NCBI RefSeq assembly: GCF_021043365.1
Contig: NZ_JAJNDU010000001.1
Span: forward strand, 1,740,267-1,804,266
DNA length: 64,000 nt
Origin: Sphingomonas sp. IC-11
GTDB taxonomy: Bacteria > Pseudomonadota > Alphaproteobacteria > Sphingomonadales > Sphingomonadaceae
Reading direction: 5' to 3'
The notes beneath the pieces are model-generated. The model made no database searches, was not told the origin of the DNA, and saw only the letters and a program-made list of their open reading frames with translations. Of this stretch, positions 43,761 through 52,847 are shown one piece after another. Both the position numbers and the translations under genes were made by a program. Numbering within the stretch: the first letter of the stretch is position 1; every line of letters begins with the position of its first letter.

Positions 43761-44441
43761 TCACTTCCGAATGTATCGGAAGTACCAGACTTCATGCCCT
43801 TGCCGGCGCGCCTTGCGTTCGTAGCGGGTCTCCGGCCAGTCCTCCGGCCGTTCCAGAAAGTCGGCCGGCCGCTCGGCCAACCAGGTGAAGTCCTGCCGCT
43901 GCGCCATCACCATCATCGACCAACGGCAGTAGGTCGGGTCGTCGGTACCAAGGCGGAACTCGGCGCCCGGCTTCAGCTTGGACGCGATCAGGTCCAGCGG
44001 TCCGTGGTTCATCATGCGCCGCTTCGCATGGCGCGCCTTGCGCCATGGATCCGGATGCAACAGGTACACGGCATCCAGCGACGCGTTCGGCAGCCGCTCC
44101 ACCACGGCAAGCGCATCGCCCATATAGAGCCGCACGTTGCCAAGCGAGCCGTCGCGAATATGGCCGAGCGCCCCGACGACGCCATTAAGGAAAGGTTCGC
44201 AGCCGATGAAGCCGGTGTCCGGCCGTGCGCTCGCCTGCCCCGCCAGATGCTCACCGGCACCAAAGCCGATTTCCAGCCGCAGCGGCCGATCGTCGCCGAA
44301 CAAGCGAGCCGCGTCGACCGGCCCCTCTTCGGGCACCGCCACCTTGGGCAGCAGATCTTCGACAAGCGCCGCCTGTCCCTTGCGCAGCTTGTGGCCCTGG
44401 GCACGCCCATAAAGCCGACGGATGGTAGCGGGATCGTTCAT
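43761..44441 (-). CDS. trmB: tRNA (guanine-N7-)-methyltransferase
   Basis: A 226-residue SAM-dependent enzyme that makes m7G46 in tRNA. Visible are the SAM site EIGFGAGEHL (57-66), the HPDPWRKARHAKRR segment and GTDDPTYCRWS, all typical of TrmB. ATG 44,441 (MNDPATIRRL) is chosen; upstream codons overlap the divergent PAP2 gene. It is divergent from the PAP2 gene with 65 bases between them. An 8-bp inverted repeat (ACTTCCGA / TCGGAAGT, 43,763-43,783) covers its last codons. Confidence 0.95.
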   Translation of the reverse strand: MNDPATIRRLYGRAQGHKLRKGQAALVEDLLPKVAVPEEGPVDAARLFGDDRPLRLEIGFGAGEHLAGQASARPDTGFIGCEPFLNGVVGALGHIRDGSLGNVRLYMGDALAVVERLPNASLDAVYLLHPDPWRKARHAKRRMMNHGPLDLIASKLKPGAEFRLGTDDPTYCRWSMMVMAQRQDFTWLAERPADFLERPEDWPETRYERKARRQGHEVWYFRYIRK

Positions 44442-44506
44442 CGGCGCGGGCGATAGCGCCACTCCGGCGCGGAGCAAAGCTGCACCAGCATCGTTCACCG
44501 TCAGCG

Positions 44507-45151
44507 ATGGGAAAGAACAAGAAAAAGGCGAAAAGGATCGCCGAGGCCGAGCATGAACTGGTGGGGTCGGTCGCCGCTGCCGCTGAGCACAAGCCGGTCG
44601 CGCTTCTGGGCGCCGCAAGCGAGATCGCAGACCAGCCGCCTCTTGTCGCCCTCTCCGTCGCAACGATCGCGGCCGGTCTCATCCTCCGCCGCCGAGACAT
44701 CACTCGGACGGGGGCGCGGATGCTGCTCGCCCATGCTCTGGCAACAGGAGGGAAGACCATTCTGAAGCGATCGATTGATCGCTCCCGCCCTGCTCGCGCG
44801 CTCCTCGACGGCGAGGCAAAGGTCGGCGCGGGTAAAGGCGCCGATGATACTGAGTTCAATTCCTTTCCGTCAGGCCACACCGCCGGGGCCGTGAGCGTTG
44901 CGGAGGCTGTCGCGCGCACCGCGCCGCGACTGGCCTGGCCCGCCCGGTCCGGGGCGGCCGCCGTTGCCGCGGTGCAATTGCCCCGAGGTGCGCATTATCC
45001 GACCGACGTGGCGATTGGCGCCGTGATCGGCTGGACGGCGGAGCGGCTCGCGGGTGCTATCATCGATGCGGCCGAACGCGGGTTCAATCGGGTTCGCGAG
45101 CAGCGGCTGGAAAGTACCGCATTGGCGCTCGCAGAGGCGCATCCCAGCTAG
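44507..45151 (+). CDS. PAP2-family phosphatase
   Basis: A 214-residue protein with the three PAP2 motifs: KRSIDRSRP (87-95), PSGH (121-124) and RGAHYPTD (160-167), including the catalytic histidines. The N-terminus is lysine-rich. Family members dephosphorylate lipid phosphates such as undecaprenyl pyrophosphate or phosphatidic acid at the membrane. It converges with metK. A short hairpin (GGGCTG / CAGCCC, 45,162-45,176) after the stop may end transcription. Confidence 0.88.
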   Translation: MGKNKKKAKRIAEAEHELVGSVAAAAEHKPVALLGAASEIADQPPLVALSVATIAAGLILRRRDITRTGARMLLAHALATGGKTILKRSIDRSRPARALLDGEAKVGAGKGADDTEFNSFPSGHTAGAVSVAEAVARTAPRLAWPARSGAAAVAAVQLPRGAHYPTDVAIGAVIGWTAERLAGAIIDAAERGFNRVREQRLESTALALAEAHPS

Positions 45152-45267
45152 GAAGCGCGGCGGGCTGCTACAGCCCAGTTCCATTTTGCGCTGGTCAGAC
45201 GGGACAGCGTTTCAACGCCGATGGTTCACCCCGGCTGTCTCCAGCCGAGGTGAGAACCAGGCTTCGA

Positions 45268-46476
45268 TCAGGCCAGTGCGGCCTTCAGATCATCGACGAG
45301 ATCCAGCTTCTCCCACGGGAAGAAGTCACCATCCGGGTCGCGGCCGAAATGGCCGTACGCGGCGGTACGCTCGTAGATCGGCTTGTTGAGGCCCAGGTGC
45401 AGACGGATGCCGCGCGGCGTCAGGTCGCCCAGCTTCTCGATCCCGGCGATCGCAGCCTCGATCTTATCGTCGCCCACCGATCCGGTGCCATGCGTGTCGA
45501 CATAGAGCGACAGCGGCTTCGCAACGCCGATCGCATAAGCGAGCTGGATCGTGCAGCGCTTGGCGAGGCCGGCCGCGACGATGTTCTTCGCCAAATAGCG
45601 CGTGATGTACGCCGCGGAGCGATCGACCTTGGTCGGATCCTTGCCGCTGAACGCGCCGCCACCGTGCGGGCTCGCACCGCCATAGGTGTCCACGATGATC
45701 TTGCGCCCGGTCAGGCCAGCGTCACCGTCCGGGCCGCCGATCTCGAAGCTGCCAGTCGGGTTGATGTGATAGACGGTCGCGTCGGACAGCAGCTCGGCGG
45801 GCAGGACGTCTGCCACCACCTTCTTCACATAAGCGTGAAGCTCGGCTTCCTGGTCACCCTTGTCATAGCCCTTCGCGTGCTGCGTCGACACCACGATGGC
45901 GGTGCACGCGACCGGCTTCCCGTTCTCGAAGCGCAGCGTCACCTGGCTCTTCGCGTCCGGCTCCAGGAACGGTGCCGCGCCCGAATGCCGGTCCTGCGCC
46001 ATGCGGTGCAGGATGCGGTGGCTGTAATAGAGCGTCGCCGGCATTAGGTCCGGCGTCTCGTCGCACGCGAAACCAAACATGATGCCCTGGTCGCCGGCGC
46101 CTTCGTCCTTGTTGCCGCTCGCGTCCACACCCTGCGCGATATGGGCCGACTGGCCATGCAGGTTGTTCTCGAAGCGGAAGGTCTGCCAGTGAAAGCCGTC
46201 CTGCTGATAGCCGATGCGCTTCACCGTGTTACGCACGGTGGCCTCGATCTCTTCCTGAGCGCCCGGCGCCCAGGCGCCATTCTCGTACACGCCCTTGCAC
46301 CGGATCTCGCCAGCCAGAACGACGAGCTGGGTCGTCGTCAGCGTCTCGCACGCAATGCGCGCTTCCGGATCCTTGGACAGGAACAGATCGACGATCGCGT
46401 CGGAAATCTGGTCCGCCACCTTGTCCGGATGACCTTCGCTGACGGATTCACTGGTGAAAAGGTACGATTGGCGCAT
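45268..46476 (-). CDS. metK: S-adenosylmethionine synthase
   Basis: A 402-residue enzyme that makes S-adenosylmethionine from methionine and ATP. The ATP-site motif GHPDK (15-19), GDQGIMFG and [16 protein letters not shown] are all present. I chose ATG 46,476 because GGAG lies six bases upstream; a GTG at 46,482 is the alternative. A perfect palindrome 33-52 bases upstream suggests specific repression by a regulator of methionine metabolism. It lies downstream of lnt on the same strand. Confidence 0.97.
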   Translation of the reverse strand: MRQSYLFTSESVSEGHPDKVADQISDAIVDLFLSKDPEARIACETLTTTQLVVLAGEIRCKGVYENGAWAPGAQEEIEATVRNTVKRIGYQQDGFHWQTFRFENNLHGQSAHIAQGVDASGNKDEGAGDQGIMFGFACDETPDLMPATLYYSHRILHRMAQDRHSGAAPFLEPDAKSQVTLRFENGKPVACTAIVVSTQHAKGYDKGDQEAELHAYVKKVVADVLPAELLSDATVYHINPTGSFEIGGPDGDAGLTGRKIIVDTYGGASPHGGGAFSGKDPTKVDRSAAYITRYLAKNIVAAGLAKRCTIQLAYAIGVAKPLSLYVDTHGTGSVGDDKIEAAIAGIEKLGDLTPRGIRLHLGLNKPIYERTAAYGHFGRDPDGDFFPWEKLDLVDDLKAALA

Positions 46477-46508
46477 GGTCACTCCGCCTGAGCTTTGATG
46501 AGATAAGG

Positions 46509-46528
46509 ATATAAAGATAGCTTTATAT
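46509..46528. promoter_or_regulatory. Perfect AT-rich palindrome upstream of metK
   Basis: ATATAAAG / CTTTATAT with a 4-base centre (ATAG on the plus strand), 33-52 bases before the metK ATG in otherwise GC-rich sequence. It overlaps the expected promoter and sits just before the 3' end of lnt. The position suits an operator for a SAM- or SAH-sensing repressor (for example of the SahR/SamR type), but the protein is not identified here. Confidence 0.6.
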
Positions 46529-46536
46529 GCCTATCG

Positions 46537-48084
46537 TCACCGGCGACGAATGGCAATGGCCGTGGCGCCCAGCAGGATGGCAACGATTGCCGCCAGCCAA
46601 TTGCCCAGCCGCGAGAAAAGCGTGGGGGGCGCTGGCGCGGGAAGCGGTACCTCGATCGCGCCGGCTTGCTCATGCGGAACGGTGGCGATCAACGTCCCGT
46701 CCGCGGCGATGACGGCGGAGATGCCGTTGGGGGTCGCGCGGATGACCGGCAGGCCTTCCTCGATGGCGCGCATCCGTGCCTGGGCAAGGTGCTGCGGCGG
46801 CCCCCATTTGCCGAACCACGCGTCATTGGAAGGGTTGAAGATCATGCGCGGGCGCTGGCTCCGGTCCACCACCTGCCCCGAGAAAATGATTTCGTAGCAG
46901 ATCTGGATGCCGATCGCGCCGAAGCCGGGGATATCGAGCGCGCGTGGTCCAGGCCCCTCGGCAAAGTCCATTGATCCCGGCACCAGCCGGTCCAGCCCCA
47001 GCCGCTTGAGCAGCCATGGCATCGGCAGATATTCGCCATAAGGCACCAGATGCGCCTTGTCGTAACGCTCCTTGCCCAGGCGAGCGCGTGGATCGACCGC
47101 AAACACTGAATTGGTGGCGGTTACCGCATTACCGGCCTTGTCGAACTGCAAGGCGGTGCCGCCGGTCAGTAGCATGTCGCGCGGGCCCAACAGCCGGGCC
47201 ATGCGCCAGCGCAGCCAGAACGGGTCCGTCCCATAGGCATAATCGGGATAGCCGTCTTCGAGGTATTCGCGGATCACGCCCTCCGGCCAGACGATCAGCC
47301 GAGGTGCCGCCCCTGGACCGCCCGACAGTTGAGACAGCTTGGCGAGCATCATCTCGCCGTCGCTCTCGCCACGTGCGTCCTGTGGCACATTGGGTTGCAC
47401 GACCCGCACGCGCGGCTGATCGGCAGTTGCCGAACTCCCCGCCGGGGGCGTGCCATAACTCAGCCATTGCGCACCCAACAGCGCCAGCACGACCGCTCCA
47501 GCGCCGGCGAGCGGCACGGGGCGACGCGGAACGAGCAGCAGGAGCCCCGCCAGCAATACCGTCAAACCGGACAGGGCGTAGGTGCCGACCAAAGCCGCCA
47601 CCTGCGCGATCGGCTGCACCGGTATCCAGATCACGCTTAGCGGATCCCAGGCGTAGCCGGTGAACATCACGCTGCGCAGCCACTCACTGACTATCCACGC
47701 CGCGGCAAAGGCGAGCACGTAGCTTGCCGTGATCCGGCTGCCACGCATCCGCCAGGCAAGCCCGCTCGCGAGCGCCGGATACACCGCCAGGTAGAGAGCC
47801 AGGGCAATCGGCGCCGCATAGCCAAGCACCGGCGGCATCTTGTCCTGGAAATCGAATGCGTGCTGAAACCAGTTGTTGTTGATCGTGAAGTGGCCAACGC
47901 CGAAGGCCCACCCACGCCAGAGAGCCGCCTTCGTGTTCGGGGCGCGATGCACGATCAGCATCCACGCGGCGACACACGCGATCGTCAGCCACCACCATTG
48001 CAGGGGCGCAAAGCCGCACGCCGCAATCGCACCAAGAACAAGAGATGTAAGCGCCGGCCGACGCGTAGGGAAAGACAAGGCCAT
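46537..48084 (-). CDS. lnt: Apolipoprotein N-acyltransferase
   Basis: A 515-residue inner-membrane enzyme that adds the third acyl chain to lipoproteins. Several N-terminal spans (residues 1-200) precede a nitrilase-like periplasmic domain with the triad glutamate (VWPEG), lysine (YDKAHLVPYGEY) and cysteine (QICYEIIF), and a final span near the C-terminus. ATG 48,084 has GGAGGGG upstream. It lies just upstream of metK. Confidence 0.95.
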   Translation of the reverse strand: MALSFPTRRPALTSLVLGAIAACGFAPLQWWWLTIACVAAWMLIVHRAPNTKAALWRGWAFGVGHFTINNNWFQHAFDFQDKMPPVLGYAAPIALALYLAVYPALASGLAWRMRGSRITASYVLAFAAAWIVSEWLRSVMFTGYAWDPLSVIWIPVQPIAQVAALVGTYALSGLTVLLAGLLLLVPRRPVPLAGAGAVVLALLGAQWLSYGTPPAGSSATADQPRVRVVQPNVPQDARGESDGEMMLAKLSQLSGGPGAAPRLIVWPEGVIREYLEDGYPDYAYGTDPFWLRWRMARLLGPRDMLLTGGTALQFDKAGNAVTATNSVFAVDPRARLGKERYDKAHLVPYGEYLPMPWLLKRLGLDRLVPGSMDFAEGPGPRALDIPGFGAIGIQICYEIIFSGQVVDRSQRPRMIFNPSNDAWFGKWGPPQHLAQARMRAIEEGLPVIRATPNGISAVIAADGTLIATVPHEQAGAIEVPLPAPAPPTLFSRLGNWLAAIVAILLGATAIAIRRR

Positions 48085-48247
48085 TGCCCCTCCGCTATCA
48101 AATAAGCCCCGCCAGAGGGAGAGGCACGACAAGGAATCTTGAGGCGGCCAGTATCGTCTCGATGCCACGGATCCGCAGCTTCCGGTGCTGCGCGCCTTGT
48201 TTCGCCGCCCCTTTCCGGGGCACGCAAGGATGGTGTATCACGACGGC

Positions 48248-48694
48248 ATGACACTTCGCCCCTTCCACCTCGCCTTTCCCGTCCATGATCTCGCCGCAGC
48301 CCGCGCCTTTTACGGTGACGTGCTGGGCTGCCGGGAGGGCCGCTCGAGCGACCGCTGGATCGACTTTGATTTGGGCGGCCATCAGATCGTCGCTCATCTC
48401 GACGAAAGCGCGCGCGCCGCAGGCGCCAGCAATCCTGTTGACGGCCATGACGTGCCCGTCCCCCATTTTGGCGTGGTGCTGACCATGCCGGACTGGGAAG
48501 CGCTCGCCGCCCGCCTGGAGAAGGCCGGGGTCAGCTTCGGGATCGCCCCGCATATCAGGTTCAAGGGTCAGGCGGGGGAACAGGCAACGATGTTCTTCCG
48601 CGATCCTTCGGGCAACGCGCTCGAGTTCAAGGCGTTTGCCGACGACGCCCAGCTCTTTGCCACGGAGCTCGCGCCCAAGGAGAACGCCCAGTGA
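48248..48694 (+). CDS. VOC-family (glyoxalase/dioxygenase fold) protein
   Basis: A 148-residue protein of two beta-alpha-beta-beta-beta units. Candidate metal ligands are the histidine near the start (PFHLAF), the histidine of VPHFGVV and the glutamate of ALEFK, as in glyoxalase and extradiol dioxygenase relatives. ATG 48,248 is preferred over ATG 48,230. It overlaps the next gene by GTGA. The substrate is unknown. Confidence 0.8.
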   Translation: MTLRPFHLAFPVHDLAAARAFYGDVLGCREGRSSDRWIDFDLGGHQIVAHLDESARAAGASNPVDGHDVPVPHFGVVLTMPDWEALAARLEKAGVSFGIAPHIRFKGQAGEQATMFFRDPSGNALEFKAFADDAQLFATELAPKENAQ

Positions 48695-48993
48695 CTGCTC
48701 CGATCGAGGTCGACATTCCCCACCGTCTCGGCACGGCGGCCGCAAAGGAACGCATCGGCAGCAGCTTCGGCAAGCTCGCCGATTTCATCCCCGGCGGCGC
48801 CGTAACCGAACACCGCTGGGACGGGAATTCGCTTCACTTTACGGTTGAGGGGCTTGGACAGCGGGTGGGTGCCCGCCTCGACGTCAGCGACGCAAACGTC
48901 CACGCCGTCTTTGAGCTTCCGGCCTTCCTGGCCATGTTCTCGGACAAAATCCGCGCAAAGCTTCAAAAGGAAGCGCCCAAGCTGCTCGAATAG
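48691..48993 (+). CDS. Polyhydroxyalkanoic acid system family protein
   Basis: A 100-residue protein resembling the PHA granule-region family ([14 protein letters not shown] at the start, ending in ALPAF-like [23 protein letters not shown]). GTG 48,691 overlaps the stop of the VOC gene (GTGA). Family members are small and of uncertain function near polyhydroxyalkanoate genes; no PHA synthase or phasin gene is seen in this window. Confidence 0.75.
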   Translation: MTAPIEVDIPHRLGTAAAKERIGSSFGKLADFIPGGAVTEHRWDGNSLHFTVEGLGQRVGARLDVSDANVHAVFELPAFLAMFSDKIRAKLQKEAPKLLE

Positions 48994-49067
48994 CCGGCGG
49001 CGCATCATCGGATTGCCGGCTGGCCGGGGCGACACGACCACGCGCGCCGCCGGCCAGCCGATCCGGT

Positions 49068-50081
49068 TCAGAACAACAGAGTCAGCGCGTAAAAGGCTGC
49101 ACCCACCGCCGCCGAGCAGGGGATCGTGATGATCCATGCCACCACGACGTTGCTAGCGGTGCCCCAGCGAACGGCCGAGGTTCGCCGGGCGACGCCCGCG
49201 CCGATGATCGCGCCGGTGATCGTATGGGTTGTCGACACCGGAATGCCCATTGCGGATGCGGTGAACAGCACGATCGAACCGCCCGTCGAGGCGCTGAAGC
49301 CCTGATGCTGGGACAGCTTGGTGATCCGCGATCCCATCGTTTCAATGATCTTCCATCCGCCCGAAAGCGTGCCGAGACCGATCGCCACATAGCAGCTGAT
49401 CGCCACCCAATGCGGCACCTCGAATTCGCCGGAGAGATAGCCGGTCGAATACAGCAGCACCGTGATGATCCCCATTGTCTTCTGCGCGTCGTTGAGGCCG
49501 TGGCTCAGCGAATAAGCGGCGGATGAAACGAGGTGTAGCGCGCGGAAGCTGGTTTCGGCCTGCCGCGCGGTGGAGCGCCGCAGCGCCCAGCTGCTGGCCA
49601 GCATCACCAACATGGCAAGGATCATGCCCAGCGTGGGCGAGATCACGATGGCCACCAGCGTCTTGGTCAGGCCGCCGATGTGAACGCTGTGAATGCTGGC
49701 ATGGGTAACGCCGGCACCCACCAGGCCGCCCACCAGCGCGTGGCTGGACGAGGAAGGAATGCCCTTCTGCCAGGTCACGATGTTCCAGAACATGGCACCG
49801 CCAAGCGCGCCGAAGATCACGGCTGGGGTGACGACGTCCTTGTCGATCAAGCCCTTACCGATGGTTTCCGCCACGGCATGCAAGCTTGGCACGGCAAGCG
49901 TCACGAAATACGCCGCAAAGTTGAAGAACCCGGCGAAGACCACCGCCTGGACGGGCGACAGCAATCGGGTGGCGACCACGGTCGCAATGGAATTGGCCGC
50001 ATCATGCAGCCCGTTGAGGAAATCAAACGCCAAAGCCAGGACGATCAGTCCGATCAGCAGCGGAAGAGCAAGCTCATGCAT
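49068..50081 (-). CDS. Inorganic phosphate transporter, Pit family
   Basis: A 337-residue membrane protein of the PiT family. The duplicated signature DFLNGLHDAANSIATVVATR near the start and SHGLNDAQKTMG in the second half are diagnostic. It imports phosphate with a metal ion by proton symport. It follows the DUF47 gene by 15 bases, the usual pairing. Confidence 0.95.
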   Translation of the reverse strand: MHELALPLLIGLIVLALAFDFLNGLHDAANSIATVVATRLLSPVQAVVFAGFFNFAAYFVTLAVPSLHAVAETIGKGLIDKDVVTPAVIFGALGGAMFWNIVTWQKGIPSSSSHALVGGLVGAGVTHASIHSVHIGGLTKTLVAIVISPTLGMILAMLVMLASSWALRRSTARQAETSFRALHLVSSAAYSLSHGLNDAQKTMGIITVLLYSTGYLSGEFEVPHWVAISCYVAIGLGTLSGGWKIIETMGSRITKLSQHQGFSASTGGSIVLFTASAMGIPVSTTHTITGAIIGAGVARRTSAVRWGTASNVVVAWIITIPCSAAVGAAFYALTLLF

Positions 50082-50096
50082 GTGAGGCTGGATCGC

Positions 50097-50741
50097 TCAG
50101 GCGTGGTCGATGACGATGCCGTCGATCTCGTTCGCCACGTCCTCGAACGCGTCGGAGATCTTTTCGAGATGCTTGTAGATCTCGCGCTCGACGACGAACT
50201 GCATCGCGTCGCCGCCGCGGTAATGTTCGAACAATCGCTTCAGCCCCCGCTCGTGCATCGCGTCGGCCTCGCCTTCCAGCTGGACCAGCCGCTCGGTGAG
50301 CTGGTGGATCCGGGGCCCGTTACGCGCGACGTCGCGCAGCAATTGCATGGCTTCCACCGTCACGGCGGCCGCTTCGGTCATGCTGCTCGCCATTTGATGC
50401 ATGTCCGGCGTGAAGCTGCGCACGCCATACAGGCTGACGGCGGTAAGCGCGGCGTCCATCGCGTCAATGGCGTCGTCCATGGATCCGATCAGGTCGCTGA
50501 TCGCGCTGCGATCGAACGGCGTCAGGAAGGTGATGCGTACGGTCTGGAGCACCGTGCGGGTAATATCGTCCGCCTGATGTTCCAGGTCCTTCACCTCGGC
50601 GATGACCTGTTCGGGATTAGCATCGCCGGCGAACAGCCGGGTGGTCGCTTCCGCCGCGCGCAGCGTCACTGCTGCATGCGCATCGAACAGCTCGAAGAAA
50701 TTGCCGCGCTTCGGAAGGAGGCGCTGGAACCAGGCGAACAT
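50097..50741 (-). CDS. DUF47 (PhoU-like) Pit accessory protein
   Basis: A 214-residue helical protein starting MFAWFQRLLPKRGNFFELFDAHA, the DUF47 family related to PhoU. These proteins are encoded next to Pit transporters and are thought to regulate them. Here it precedes the Pit gene on the minus strand and follows the LpoA-like gene by 33 bases. Confidence 0.92.
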   Translation of the reverse strand: MFAWFQRLLPKRGNFFELFDAHAAVTLRAAEATTRLFAGDANPEQVIAEVKDLEHQADDITRTVLQTVRITFLTPFDRSAISDLIGSMDDAIDAMDAALTAVSLYGVRSFTPDMHQMASSMTEAAAVTVEAMQLLRDVARNGPRIHQLTERLVQLEGEADAMHERGLKRLFEHYRGGDAMQFVVEREIYKHLEKISDAFEDVANEIDGIVIDHA

Positions 50742-50774
50742 CAGAAACGATCCTTGTAGGAAAGGTAAGAGGCT

Positions 50775-51974
50775 TCAGCGCCCGAAACTCGCGGGGGCTG
50801 GTGAAACAACGGTTGTGCTGCCGCTGCGGATTTCCTGCACTTCGAGCGCCCGCTCGGCCACGCCGTCGCGGCCAAAGCGGAACGCGCCGTCGATGCCGGC
50901 AAAGCCTTCTCCGGACCGCAAACGCGTTTCCGGGAATGGTGCGCCGATCCGCCAATCGCGGGAGATGCGCGCCGTCAACAACACCGCATCATAGCCAAGG
51001 CTGGAAAGGCGATACGGCGCGGTGCCGAAGCGGGCGCGATACTTGGCCGCATATTGGCGGTACAAGGTGTTGGAAACGCTGGCGAACCAGGCACCATTCA
51101 GGGCCGGACGCGCCGAAATACCGTTGTCGCTGTTCCACAATTCGGTACCAAGCACCTTGGTGTTCGGGCTCGCCTTGCGCAGCAGCGGCACGGCAGTCGC
51201 GGCGGTGGCACCCGAATCGGCGATCAGCACGGCGTCGAACGGCGCATCCTTGGCCATCCGGCTCACCGCTGCACCAACGCCGCCTGCCGTGCGGTCATAG
51301 GTCTGCAACGCCACGACGCGGCCACCCGCCGATTCCACCGCTCGCAGGAAGGTGGTCGAGGCACGCGTGCCGTAGAGGGCATTCGGCACCAGGCCACCGA
51401 AGTTCGTCACCCCGCGGCTACGCGCAAAATCGACCACCCGCTCGATCGATTGGCTCGGCGTATAGCCCATCAGGTACACGCCATCGCCCGCGACGCTGTT
51501 GTCGTTGGAGAAGGCGAGCACCGGCACGCCCGCCCGGCGCGCGATTGGCGCCACCGCCCGCACATCCTCGGACAGCAACGGCCCCAAGATCAGCTGCGCC
51601 CCATCCGCCACGGCGCGCTGAGCGGCCGCCGCGGCGCCGGTTGCGGTATCGTAATTCGTGATGCGGACCTGCTCGTTGCGCGTGTCGAGCAGTGCAAGCT
51701 GAGTCGCATTGGCCAGGCTCTTGCCGACGCCGGCGTTCGTGCCGGACAACGGCACGAGCAGCGCAACGCGGTTGCGCGCCGTATCGCGGGGGATGCCTGT
51801 CTCGACGCCCACGTCCGGCCGCGCGACGGGCGGCGGCGCCTTGGTCGGTCCGGTCGGGCCCGCCGGCCCGCGCGGCACCACGGTGGAGCAAGCGGAAACG
51901 AGCAGCGCCGTCATGGCGACAAACCCGCGGACGATGGTGTTCGCCCGTTGCGATACGGTTGCGGCCTCTGCCAT
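50775..51974 (-). CDS. LpoA-like penicillin-binding protein activator lipoprotein
   Basis: A 399-residue lipoprotein. Lipobox VSAC (C29) follows a hydrophobic segment; a Pro-rich linker (33-50) leads to a periplasmic-binding-protein fold (VALLVPLSGTNAGVG, LILGPLLSEDVRAVAPIA), as in LpoA/YraM and ABC solute-binding proteins. The divergent rsmI and later yraN follow the conserved yraL-yraM-yraN neighbourhood, so an LpoA-like activator of a penicillin-binding protein is the best reading. The start is ATG 51,974, with ATG 51,914 as a much shorter alternative. Confidence 0.8.
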   Translation of the reverse strand: MAEAATVSQRANTIVRGFVAMTALLVSACSTVVPRGPAGPTGPTKAPPPVARPDVGVETGIPRDTARNRVALLVPLSGTNAGVGKSLANATQLALLDTRNEQVRITNYDTATGAAAAAQRAVADGAQLILGPLLSEDVRAVAPIARRAGVPVLAFSNDNSVAGDGVYLMGYTPSQSIERVVDFARSRGVTNFGGLVPNALYGTRASTTFLRAVESAGGRVVALQTYDRTAGGVGAAVSRMAKDAPFDAVLIADSGATAATAVPLLRKASPNTKVLGTELWNSDNGISARPALNGAWFASVSNTLYRQYAAKYRARFGTAPYRLSSLGYDAVLLTARISRDWRIGAPFPETRLRSGEGFAGIDGAFRFGRDGVAERALEVQEIRSGSTTVVSPAPASFGR

Positions 51975-52818
51975 GACACTCCTCGTGGAAAAACTAAGCC
52001 CCGGCCTGTACATCGTCGCAACCCCGATCGGCAATCTCGGGGACCTGTCTCCACGTGCCGCCGACATCCTGTCGCGGGCGGACCTAATCGCCGCAGAAGA
52101 CACTCGTGTTACAATTGGGTTACTGCGACACATCGGAACGAAGCGTCCGATGACTCCTTATCATGATCACAACGCCGATCACGTCCGCCCGCAGTTGATC
52201 GGGCGTCTGGCCACCGAAGCGATCGCACTGGTTTCTGACGCCGGCACGCCACTTATCTCGGATCCGGGCTACAAACTGGTCCGCGATGCCCGCGCGGCAG
52301 GTCATGCGGTGGTGACGATCCCCGGTCCGTGCGCGGCCGTAGCCGCCCTCACCTTGGCTGGCCTGCCGACCGATCGCTTCCTGTTTGCAGGCTTTCTGCC
52401 GTCCAAGGCGAAGGCACGGGCCAATGCGATCGACGAACTCGGCGCTATTCGTGCCACTCTGGTCTTTTATGAAAGCGGCCCGCGCCTCGGTGCCACGCTG
52501 GCGGCGCTCGCCGCGCAGCTTGGCGATCGCGAAGCCGCCGTAACGCGCGAAATCACCAAGCGATTCGAGGAAGCGGTCACGGGCACCCTCCCGATGCTGG
52601 CCGAACGCTATGCAGACGCGCCGCCCAAGGGGGAAATCGTCATCGTCGTCGGGCCGCCGGGCGAAGCGCCTCCTGCCAGCGAGGAGGACGCCGATGCCGC
52701 TCTCGCTGAAGCACTTACGCGCCTGCCCGCCGCGAAGGCCGCGGGCGAAGTGGCCAAGCGTCTCGGCCTTGATCGCAAGGCGCTCTACGCCCGCGCGCTC
52801 GCCTTGAAGGAAGGCTAA
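51973..52818 (+). CDS. rsmI: 16S rRNA (cytidine1402-2'-O)-methyltransferase
   Basis: A 281-residue enzyme of the tetrapyrrole-methylase fold with the signatures LYIVATPIGNLGD (near residue 12), AAEDTRVT and LVSDAGTPLISDPG. It methylates C1402 of 16S rRNA. The ATG at 51,973 overlaps the divergent lpoA-like start codon (CATG), leaving no intergenic DNA; GTG 51,985 is a possible shorter start. It converges with the RTX gene. Confidence 0.95.
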   Translation: MTLLVEKLSPGLYIVATPIGNLGDLSPRAADILSRADLIAAEDTRVTIGLLRHIGTKRPMTPYHDHNADHVRPQLIGRLATEAIALVSDAGTPLISDPGYKLVRDARAAGHAVVTIPGPCAAVAALTLAGLPTDRFLFAGFLPSKAKARANAIDELGAIRATLVFYESGPRLGATLAALAAQLGDREAAVTREITKRFEEAVTGTLPMLAERYADAPPKGEIVIVVGPPGEAPPASEEDADAALAEALTRLPAAKAAGEVAKRLGLDRKALYARALALKEG

Positions 52819-52847
52819 GCGCTTTCTTCCGCGCCGGCGGTAAGGCC

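Noticed and set aside
43763..43783. Inverted repeat ACTTCCGA / TCGGAAGT at the end of trmB
   Set aside because: It overlaps the coding end of trmB and is not followed by a T-tract, so I do not list it as a terminator on its own.
46477..46560. Possible SAM riboswitch upstream of metK
   Set aside because: I see no SAM-I, SAM-II or SAM/SAH core pattern; the visible feature is a DNA-type palindrome.
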